DNA of 8,100 bases from positions 1 to 8,100 of the forward strand of contig JAFYKS010000086.1 in assembly GCA_017537495.1 (NCBI GenBank), given 5' to 3'. Numbering within the stretch: position 1 is the stretch's first letter; each line of letters starts with the position of its first letter. The notes under the pieces were generated by a model. The model made no database searches. It saw only the letters and a program-made list of their open reading frames with translations, and had not been told where the DNA came from. The position numbers and the translations under genes are program-made. Shown piece after piece: positions 1 through 5,793 of the stretch. The stretch is from Bacillota bacterium (GTDB lineage Bacteria > Bacillota > Clostridia > Peptostreptococcales > Anaerovoracaceae).

Positions 1-1533
1 ATCGATGGCCGGATTATGGTCACCGTTCCTGGCCAGAATCACCGGTTCATCGTACTTCTCCAGTTCCAGTACCAGATCCCTGATGAACAGGTCCATTTCA
101 TAAATCTGATTTACATAGTATTCCCACTTCCACTTCAGTTCCTCGGAAGGTGCTTTGGTAACACGGATGGAAGGGCTGGTCAGAACTTCCTCGTCCGGAT
201 ACTGCCCATGACCCTGAACGGAAATGGTATAAATCATATCCCTGGTTTCCGTAGATTTCAGGGCCTCTGTAATATTCTCAATGAGCACCCGGTCTTTTGC
301 CCAGTTTTTCGGTGTCTTCACCACGTCGCTCATATATTCGATGCTTGTAAAAGTATCGAAGCCGATATTTGCAAAAACTGTGTTCCGGTTGTAAAATACG
401 CCCCGGTGATTGTGAATTGCGTGGGTGCTGTATCCCAGACTCTTCAGGTCAAAGGCCAGCGATTCCGCAGGCTTGTCCTTCAGAACGGCTTTGTACGGAT
501 ATTCCCCGGGACCGAAGAACTTCACAGACAGACCGCTGAGCACTTCGAATTCCACATTGGCAGTCCCTGCCCCACAGGCCGGCACTGTCAGTTCCCCGCT
601 GGAAAACTCTTCTGCCAGGGCCCGGAAGTTCGGCACCACGTCCTCTGATGTTTCAATATAGTTCACCGTAGCCGGGTCAATGAAGGATTCCAGCTGCAGG
701 AAAAGGATATTCGGATAGTTTTCATCCTCATCTGCTTCTGTCAGAAGCAGGCGTCCGTCATCGTCCAGTTCATCTCTGTCAAAGACATCCTGAACCATCT
801 GGCTGCTGTAGCCGGACGGCTTGCTGATTCCCGTATTCAGCCAGGTGTTGATAAAGCTGTATATTACGCCATTGTCACGGTATGCATAAGCCAGGTTCCC
901 GAAGAAGGTATCCACCTGACCGATTTTCACCATGAAGGATGTGGCCCCGAAGGTCATGACGATAACCAGACATACTGCCACCAGGTTCCGTTTTCTCTTT
1001 ATCTTCCCCTGCTTCCGCGGTCCCTTTACAAAGAGCAGAACCAGACCGCCAACTACCAGCAGAATCCCCACCGCAGCCAGCGCAATGGTCAGCGGCGTCA
1101 TATAATTGCTGATGATGGAGAACCCGTCCTCCAGGTTGCTCAGGTCTTTCACTGTAAATGGCGTCATACGTTTCATCAGAATTACACCATTCACAATTCC
1201 GATAATCAGCCAGAACACACTCAGTATCAGGAACACGAAAGTTCTGCGCCGGAACACGGATGCAATCAGTATAGTTGCAAAAATAATCAAAGAGTTATAG
1301 CAGAATACAAGAGGCTCGTCCACCATAAACCGGAGACCGCCCCATATTCCCACTGTGCTGTACCGTCCCAGTGTTTCAATAATCAGGTTCAGGAAACATG
1401 CCCAAACAGCTGCGAACATGAAACTGTTGTGTATGAACTTCTCAAAGAAGTCATGCCGGTTCATGTTCTCCACTTCATGTATGGTCTGCTCAATCTGCCG
1501 GTCCAGCTTTTCAAATTTATCAAATTTTTCCAC
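1..1533 (-). CDS. LTA synthase family protein (membrane sulfatase-fold phosphoglycerol transferase), 3' end cut by window edge
   Basis: The minus-strand frame is open for 511 codons from a GTG at 1533 to the window edge, so the C-terminus is missing. About five hydrophobic segments occur near residues 35-55, 74-94, 98-120, 145-169 and 183-202. An extracellular sulfatase-fold domain then starts near 270. Residues matching the LtaS metal and nucleophile set are visible: Glu282 in FLQLESF, Thr324 in CGAGTANVEFE (the expected phosphoglycerol-accepting nucleophile), and Asp505-His506 in NGDHNP. His442 in VQGHGQY sits in a substrate-side position. Family members move glycerol-phosphate, or related head groups, from phosphatidylglycerol onto polymers or glycolipids outside the membrane. 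The exact substrate cannot be read here. The GTG start is supported by AAGGGGG 7 nt upstream, and no better ATG exists. It begins 38 nt after rsmA and is probably co-transcribed with it. Confidence 0.9.
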   Translation of the reverse strand, partial: MEKFDKFEKLDRQIEQTIHEVENMNRHDFFEKFIHNSFMFAAVWACFLNLIIETLGRYSTVGIWGGLRFMVDEPLVFCYNSLIIFATILIASVFRRRTFVFLILSVFWLIIGIVNGVILMKRMTPFTVKDLSNLEDGFSIISNYMTPLTIALAAVGILLVVGGLVLLFVKGPRKQGKIKRKRNLVAVCLVIVMTFGATSFMVKIGQVDTFFGNLAYAYRDNGVIYSFINTWLNTGISKPSGYSSQMVQDVFDRDELDDDGRLLLTEADEDENYPNILFLQLESFIDPATVNYIETSEDVVPNFRALAEEFSSGELTVPACGAGTANVEFEVLSGLSVKFFGPGEYPYKAVLKDKPAESLAFDLKSLGYSTHAIHNHRGVFYNRNTVFANIGFDTFTSIEYMSDVVKTPKNWAKDRVLIENITEALKSTETRDMIYTISVQGHGQYPDEEVLTSPSIRVTKAPSEELKWKWEYYVNQIYEMDLFIRDLVLELEKYDEPVILARNGDHNPAID

Positions 1534-1571
1534 ATTAAATCCCCCTTATCTCAAATCCACACACATTTCTG

Positions 1572-2450
1572 TTACTTCCCCTGCAGCTGTTCGTATACCT
1601 GGTTCGCCAGTGTTGCGAATTCTTCCAGATCCAGTGTTTCCGCACGTCTGGACGGATCAATTCCCGCACCTTCCAGTGCCGCTTTCACGCCGTCTTTTGT
1701 CATGCCGTCCACACCCATAAGAGAGTTCAGCAGAGTCTTTCTTCTCTGGCCGAAACCAGCCTTGATGCAGGACAGGAAAATATCACGGTCTTCTACCTCT
1801 ACCGCTTTTTCCTTGCGTACAGTCAGCTTCAGTACGGCGGAGTCCACGTTTGGCTGCGGAATAAATACATCTCTCGGTACTTTGGACAGAATCTCTGCCT
1901 CGCAGTAGTACTGCACCGCTACGGAAACTGCCCCATAAGTCTTCTTGCCCGGTGCAGACTGAATACGGTCTGCCACTTCCTTCTGCATCATGAAGGTCAG
2001 GCTTTCCGCTTCCACACCGTCTTCCAGAATCTTCATAATAATTGGTGTAGTGATATAGTACGGCAGGTTGCCGATTACTTTTACGTTCTTATACTTTCCT
2101 GTGGCCAGCTCACGGTTGATAACTTCATTAATGTCAGTCTTCAAAATATCCTGATGAAGCACTTCCACGTTGTCACAGTCAGCCAGGGTTTCCTTCAGAA
2201 TCGGAATCAGGTTCTTGTCGATTTCTACGGCGATAACCTTTCCTGCCTTCTGCGCAGCTTCCCAGGTAATAACACCCAGGCCCGGTCCGATTTCCAGCAC
2301 CAGGTCGTCTTCACATACGCCTGCGCCGTCCACAATCTTATCGATGATGCCCTTGTCGGTCAGGAAGTTCTGTCCCAGGCTCTTTGTATTCTTGAAATCA
2401 TGACGGTTTCTGATTTCATTTACCGTCGATGGTGCATACAGTTTTTTCAT
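1572..2450 (-). CDS. rsmA: 16S rRNA (adenine(1518)-N6/adenine(1519)-N6)-dimethyltransferase RsmA (KsgA)
   Basis: This 292-residue protein has the usual length for KsgA, which dimethylates two adjacent adenines near the 3' end of 16S rRNA late in small-subunit assembly, using S-adenosylmethionine. Visible motifs are GQNFL (26-30), the SAM-binding EIGPGLG (53-59), an acidic Glu76 after strand 2, Asp101 in HQDIL, the catalytic NLPY (128-131), and the C-terminal FGQRRKTL (233-240) and RRAETL blocks. The ATG at 2450 is preceded by AGAGAGG at 6 nt spacing. Only 13 nt separate it from the upstream rnmV stop. The rnmV-rsmA pairing is a well-known Firmicute arrangement, here joining 5S and 16S rRNA maturation in one transcript. 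Nothing looks truncated or frameshifted. Confidence 0.97.
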   Translation of the reverse strand: MKKLYAPSTVNEIRNRHDFKNTKSLGQNFLTDKGIIDKIVDGAGVCEDDLVLEIGPGLGVITWEAAQKAGKVIAVEIDKNLIPILKETLADCDNVEVLHQDILKTDINEVINRELATGKYKNVKVIGNLPYYITTPIIMKILEDGVEAESLTFMMQKEVADRIQSAPGKKTYGAVSVAVQYYCEAEILSKVPRDVFIPQPNVDSAVLKLTVRKEKAVEVEDRDIFLSCIKAGFGQRRKTLLNSLMGVDGMTKDGVKAALEGAGIDPSRRAETLDLEEFATLANQVYEQLQGK

Positions 2451-2463
2451 ATGTATCCTCTCT

Positions 2464-3027
2464 TTACTGCGCCTCCTCCAGCGCTCTTACACTCTTCTCA
2501 AAATCTTCACGGCTCACACCGAAGCTGTTCAGCTTTTTCAGGAATCCTCTGGCGTTTCCGTAGCCGATTCCCAGTGCTGCTCCCACCAGCTGACGCCGCT
2601 GTGCAGAATCCTTCCTGCCTGTCAGCCCTGCTTCAAACAGGTCATCTTCCGTAAACTCCGCAGTTTCGGAAGCTGCGGTATAATGAGCCTTGCGGATGGC
2701 CGCTGCAATATCAGCAGGTTCTGCATTCTCGATGCCGATATCACCTTTCTTTTCCGCCTCACTGCGGGTAAGGAAGGCCTGACGGCTCTCCGGAAAACGT
2801 GCTGTCAGTTTTCTTCGTATTTCCTCTCCGGAATAGTCCGGATCGGTCAGGATAATCAGTCCTTTTTCTCTATATGCTTTTTCCAGCAGGTCCCAGGTTT
2901 CTTTTTTAATTCCGAAACCGTGGGTTTCAATGGTCAGTCCGTCTATCGCACGTAGAACCGCATTGGTATCATCACGTCCTTCTACTACGATAACTTCTCT
3001 GACCTTCAGTTTTTCAAAATTACTCAT
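2464..3027 (-). CDS. rnmV: Ribonuclease M5 (5S rRNA maturation endonuclease)
   Basis: RNase M5 cleaves both sides of the 5S rRNA precursor in Firmicutes and works with ribosomal protein L18. The 187-residue product starts with a Toprim domain. Glu16 in IVVEGRDDTNAV is the conserved acid, and TDPDYSGEEIR (61-71) carries the DxD metal motif. EKKGDIGIENA (92-102) and GYGNARGFLKKLN (155-167) match the family's later blocks. An ATG 18 nt further upstream (3045) would add six residues. I prefer 3027 because GGGAGG lies 6 nt before it and falls inside that longer reading. The start overlaps the end of divIC by 8 nt (ATGAGTAA), suggesting translational coupling. rsmA follows after 13 nt. Confidence 0.95.
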   Translation of the reverse strand: MSNFEKLKVREVIVVEGRDDTNAVLRAIDGLTIETHGFGIKKETWDLLEKAYREKGLIILTDPDYSGEEIRRKLTARFPESRQAFLTRSEAEKKGDIGIENAEPADIAAAIRKAHYTAASETAEFTEDDLFEAGLTGRKDSAQRRQLVGAALGIGYGNARGFLKKLNSFGVSREDFEKSVRALEEAQ

Positions 3028-3469
3028 GTTTTTCCTCCCAGTCATCCGGGAAATAGAAAATCAGTTCGTTTCCCTTGGCCAGCTTCAGTTCTTTTCTTGC
3101 CTGTTCTTCGATAAACTCATCGGAGTTTACATTATCCAGTGTCATCAGCAGATCTTCCTTCAGATGGATCAGCTCACTGTTTCTCTCCTGCAGTGCAGCC
3201 TCTTCCTCTTTCAGGTCGAAAATATTTTTTACGGACAGAGAAACCATAACCGCAAACACAATAATTACCGCCACACCCACCAGTCTTACCCAGTTGATGT
3301 GCCGGCCTGCAGTGCTCTGGTCCGCCTGTGCATCTGCAGAAGCAATTTCTGCGGCTGTCTTCTCAGCCTTTTCTTTTTTCTTTTGTTTCCGGCTTTCCTG
3401 AGCCGAGCTGATTTCCAGAACTCTGTGTGTCTTCTCGAACTCCCGGAGACGGTTTCCTTTCTTCGCCAT
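3020..3469 (-). CDS. divIC: Septum formation initiator family protein (DivIC/FtsB-like)
   Basis: This 149-residue bitopic membrane protein has the DivIC/FtsB layout. A long basic cytoplasmic N-terminus (1-57, rich in Lys, Glu and Ala) is followed by one transmembrane helix (about 60-80). A short coiled coil comes next (about 81-112, LKEEEAALQERNSELIHLKE), then the C-terminal family signature EEQARKELKLAKGNELIFYF (121-140). DivIC acts in the divisome with FtsL and DivIB, linking septal wall synthesis to the ring. Start ATG 3469 has GGAGG at 7 nt spacing. Its first 107 nt are shared with the end of yabQ in another frame, and its last 8 nt with rnmV. The position after yabP-yabQ is the standard Firmicute sporulation/division order. 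Confidence 0.92.
   Translation of the reverse strand: MAKKGNRLREFEKTHRVLEISSAQESRKQKKKEKAEKTAAEIASADAQADQSTAGRHINWVRLVGVAVIIVFAVMVSLSVKNIFDLKEEEAALQERNSELIHLKEDLLMTLDNVNSDEFIEEQARKELKLAKGNELIFYFPDDWEEKHE
3034..3039 (-). promoter_or_regulatory. Ribosome binding site deciding the rnmV start
   Basis: Minus-strand GGGAGG lies 6 nt before the ATG at 3027. An in-frame ATG at 3045 lies upstream of this site, so the site supports the shorter RNase M5. The site itself is within the last codons of divIC. Confidence 0.8.
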
Positions 3470-3761
3470 TTGCTTTCCTCCACAGCATTAGCCCTGCAAA
3501 AAAGCAGACTGCATCCTGCAGCCTGATATTGCCGCGGTCACTGTAATATAAAAATACACTTATTATATACGCCGCCAGAATCAGGGATGTCAGTTCCAGT
3601 ATTCCGTCCAGCAGCCTGGACAGAAGAGATTTTGGGCGGCCTTCTTCGTTGAAATAAATCATCCGTACCTGATAAAAAACATGATACACCAGTGAAGCGG
3701 CAATTCCGCACATGACCATTACCGCCATGGACCGAAGCTGCTGGCTGATCAAATCCGTCAT
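3363..3761 (-). CDS. yabQ: Spore cortex biosynthesis protein YabQ
   Basis: This is a 132-residue membrane protein with hydrophobic segments near residues 11-31, 54-74 and 81-94. The pattern LLDGILELTSLILAAYIISV, then YYSDRGNIR and an AVCFFAGLMLW segment, matches the YabQ family. The family is required for spore cortex formation in Bacillus and sits in the outer forespore membrane. Its identity rests on this weak motif plus its place between yabP and divIC. The ATG at 3761 overlaps the yabP stop as ATGA. The last 35 residues, from about 98, are polar and lie wholly in the 5' end of divIC in a shifted frame. They have no family resemblance I can see, so the functional protein probably ends near Trp94-Lys96 plus a dispensable tail. 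Confidence 0.87.
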   Translation of the reverse strand: MTDLISQQLRSMAVMVMCGIAASLVYHVFYQVRMIYFNEEGRPKSLLSRLLDGILELTSLILAAYIISVFLYYSDRGNIRLQDAVCFFAGLMLWRKANGEERKPSPGVREDTQSSGNQLGSGKPETKEKRKG

Positions 3762-4021
3762 TTTCTGCCAAACCTTTGCAGAAACGGTCTGCTGCTTTTC
3801 ATTTTCTTATCGGTATATTCCAGTGAATGAATCCTGCCGGTCACAACCAGAAGCCCTGCTTCCAGATCCAGCTTTTCCATGTTCAGCTTTTCCCCGGTAA
3901 TTTCCAAACTTCCTTCTTTCAGATTGGCCCAAAGCACCGCCTCATCAAAGGCGTCCACATCGGCAACCTGCGTCACAGTGATTCTTTCCCTGTTGTCAAT
4001 TGTAATATGATGATTATCCAT
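3758..4021 (-). CDS. yabP: Sporulation protein YabP
   Basis: This 87-residue soluble protein has the YabP/YqfC-family pattern: an N-terminal NRERITVTQVADVDAFDEA stretch (10-28), then LKEGSLEITGEKLNMEKLDLE (34-54) and VTGRIHSLEYTDKK (60-73). The family is predicted to be mostly beta. YabP is needed for spore cortex formation and in Bacillus is expressed in the mother cell under sigma E. The ATG at 4021 has AAGGAGG 10 nt upstream, slightly long spacing but the only good candidate. It overlaps yabQ by 4 nt. It is the first gene after the 86-nt gap holding the palindrome and TATAAT, so it is probably first in its transcript. The S4-domain gene often found just before yabP in Firmicutes is absent here. 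Confidence 0.92.
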   Translation of the reverse strand: MDNHHITIDNRERITVTQVADVDAFDEAVLWANLKEGSLEITGEKLNMEKLDLEAGLLVVTGRIHSLEYTDKKMKSSRPFLQRFGRK

Positions 4022-4052
4022 ACAGTCCAGGCCTCCTTTTCGTCCTCTCTGG

Positions 4053-4060
4053 ATTATATG
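4053..4060 (-). promoter_or_regulatory. Candidate -10 element for the yabP transcript
   Basis: The minus strand reads CATATAAT here, containing a perfect TATAAT (4053-4058), and gives a leader of about 25 nt before yabP. A 17-nt spacer puts the poor hexamer TTCTGA at -35, inside the palindrome, so recognition by the vegetative factor would need help. CATATAAT also resembles the sigma E -10 consensus (CATAC-like), which suits a yabP gene, but I see no matching sigma E -35 at proper distance. The call rests on position and one hexamer only. Confidence 0.45.
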
Positions 4061-4064
4061 GAAA

Positions 4065-4091
4065 TGCAGGTCAGTTCAGAACTGACCTGCA
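4065..4091. repeat. Perfect 27-nt palindrome (13+1+13) between the M23 gene and yabP
   Basis: The two 13-nt arms, TGCAGGTCAGTTC and GAACTGACCTGCA, are exact reverse complements around a single central base. In minus-strand RNA it would form a stem of about 12 bp with a 3-nt loop, 17 nt after the M23 stop codon. It is followed by UUUCC, a poor U tract. It could be an inefficient terminator or a processing hairpin for the upstream operon. Equally it could be an operator, since it covers the -35 region of the candidate yabP promoter. The sequence alone does not decide. Confidence 0.85.
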
Positions 4092-4107
4092 GATTTTGTA
4101 ATATTCT

Positions 4108-5793
4108 TTATACGTATGCGGATGGATTTACGTTCACACCGTTATGCTTGATTTCGAAGTGACAGTGAGGTCCTGTGCTTCGGCCTGTATTGCCGACAGC
4201 CGCAATCCGCTGTCCCTTGAAGACTCTCGCTCCCACAGATACATTCAGGGAGTTGCAGTGTGCATACAGAGTTTCGAATCCGTTTTCATGGTTAATCTTG
4301 ACACATAAACCATACGCACCATTCCAGCCTGCCATGGTTACTACGCCACCGTCCGCTGCATAAATCGGTGTACCGATGGAAGTTGACAGGTCAATACCAT
4401 AATGCATACGGCCCCATCTCCAGCCATAACCGGAATATACACCAACATTAACCGGACGCATGAAGGAACCGGTACCTGCTGTCGGCGGTTTGATCTTGGT
4501 ACCCTTGGCGATGATTTCGTTTACAGGTTCTGTGATGACCTTCTTGCTCAGAACATCACGTTCCACCACCTTACCATTATGCTTTGTCAGACGTGCAGTT
4601 ACTCTTGCCTTACCATTCTTACCGGCACGGGTTACTACCTTGTCGCCTTCATAGTAAGCGTTGGATTCCACATATTCCGTTTCATATTTAATCTTCTGTG
4701 CATAAGTGGATACTTCCACAGTCTCTACAGTCAGCAGAGGAACTTCTTCTGTAACCACGAACTTGTCCCCGATATGCAGAGTGGTGTCCTCATCCAGTTC
4801 CGGATTCATGGACATGAGTTCCTTCATACTTACACCCAGCTTGGAACAGATTCCGGAAAGGGTGTCACCGGACACTACTTCATAAGTTACTTCCTGCTGT
4901 CCGCCGTTCTTGATCTTGTTATAGGCGGAATTCTTACTGGTTACGTTCGCCAGTGCGGTACTGTATGCTTTGATTTCAATATTTTCTGCAAAACCTACAT
5001 ACTCATATTCTACATCATCGTCGTCATCCAGATAGTAGTTCAGTACCTTATCCAGTACTTCTTCTGCCACCTTTTCACTTTCTACGATGGAAATCAGCTC
5101 GCCGTCCGCATAAATTGCATAAGCCTCTGCCTGAATATCCCCCATGTAGGTAAATCGGCGAAGTACAGTGTCCGCATCGTCAATTTCCTTTCCGTAGGAA
5201 ATGACCGGTGTAAAGGTAATATCATTTTCCGGGTCGATAACGATATTGGAACCGTATTCCTGCGTCAGTTCTTCGCTGACCAGTTCCAGAATTTCCAGTA
5301 CGTCCTGCTGGTCTCTTACGATACCCAGCTTACGGCCGTTATAGGAATATTCATAGTCGGATACCCAGGAGTAAAGTCCGATAATCAGTGTGGCACTGAG
5401 CAGGCCTATGAGCCCCAGCTGTGTCAGCTCGCGGCGGTTCTCCTGCAGCTTCATTCTGACATCATGAATCTGACGGAATACCAGAACGACTGTCTTCATG
5501 AGAATCCAGTCCACAATGTCCAGAATTTTGTCTGCTGCAATAACCAGATCTGCACAGACTTCAAAAATGAACCGGCTTCCGTCTTCGCCCATTTCGCCCA
5601 TTTCATCCAGGATTTCATCTCCGCCGTCGATGACTGCAGCTGCTAAAAGGAAAATGTACTCCTGCGCACCTTTTTTATCCTTTGCCAACTGCTTCATCTG
5701 GCTGATGAGTCCGGGCTTTTTCTGTTCATCCGGCTTTCGGTCTTTCTTACGGAATAACTTTTCCCGGATTTTTTCTAAATTGAATTTTGCCAT
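4108..5793 (-). CDS. Membrane-anchored M23 (LytM) peptidoglycan endopeptidase with LysM and G5 domains
   Basis: The 561-residue protein is probably a cell-wall hydrolase on the outer membrane face. An N-terminal region of about 120 residues precedes one transmembrane helix (about 125-143). Then come two similar NG/DG-containing modules (about 147-217 and 220-283), a LysM domain (303-348, VVSGDTLSGICSKLGVS and IGDKFVV), a G5 domain (about 352-432) and a C-terminal M23 domain (443-561). The M23 set is complete: His464 and Asp468 (HYGID), His512 (YAHC), and His543 and His545 (PHCHFEI). By analogy with LytM, His464, Asp468 and His545 bind zinc and His512 and His543 are catalytic. LysM and G5 suggest glycan binding. 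I chose ATG 5793 over the in-frame ATG at 5877 because AAGAGG lies 7 nt upstream. The longer form would lie inside the previous gene and add a basic, unlikely leader. Confidence 0.93.
   Translation of the reverse strand: MAKFNLEKIREKLFRKKDRKPDEQKKPGLISQMKQLAKDKKGAQEYIFLLAAAVIDGGDEILDEMGEMGEDGSRFIFEVCADLVIAADKILDIVDWILMKTVVLVFRQIHDVRMKLQENRRELTQLGLIGLLSATLIIGLYSWVSDYEYSYNGRKLGIVRDQQDVLEILELVSEELTQEYGSNIVIDPENDITFTPVISYGKEIDDADTVLRRFTYMGDIQAEAYAIYADGELISIVESEKVAEEVLDKVLNYYLDDDDDVEYEYVGFAENIEIKAYSTALANVTSKNSAYNKIKNGGQQEVTYEVVSGDTLSGICSKLGVSMKELMSMNPELDEDTTLHIGDKFVVTEEVPLLTVETVEVSTYAQKIKYETEYVESNAYYEGDKVVTRAGKNGKARVTARLTKHNGKVVERDVLSKKVITEPVNEIIAKGTKIKPPTAGTGSFMRPVNVGVYSGYGWRWGRMHYGIDLSTSIGTPIYAADGGVVTMAGWNGAYGLCVKINHENGFETLYAHCNSLNVSVGARVFKGQRIAAVGNTGRSTGPHCHFEIKHNGVNVNPSAYV
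5584..5601. repeat. Tandem 9-bp repeat coding for MGEMGE
   Basis: TTCGCCCAT occurs twice head to tail on the plus strand. In the endopeptidase frame this gives the short acidic repeat MGEMGE (about residues 65-70) in the cytoplasmic N-terminal region. It is probably a small slippage duplication and has no known function. Confidence 0.8.

Noticed and set aside
16..648. A 210-codon open frame on the plus strand near the window start
   Set aside because: It is antisense to the LTA-synthase-like gene, with unlikely composition (many Phe, Cys, His and Gln residues) and no motif.
3498..3503. Homopolymer in yabQ (TTTTTT on the coding strand) as a programmed frameshift site
   Set aside because: A +1 shift reaches a TAA almost at once (GGC TAA), before divIC. 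The sequence lacks a proper X XXY YYZ heptamer and no stimulatory hairpin was seen.
4065..4091. Palindrome as a standard strong intrinsic terminator
   Set aside because: The stem is good, but the minus strand is followed by only TTTCC, not a real T tract. I keep it as a repeat with undecided function.
4402..5646. A 414-codon open frame on the plus strand
   Set aside because: It lies wholly opposite the M23 endopeptidase, whose domains are unmistakable. Its translation is Cys-, Phe- and His-rich with no recognisable motif, and no ribosome binding site was seen. It is a shadow frame.
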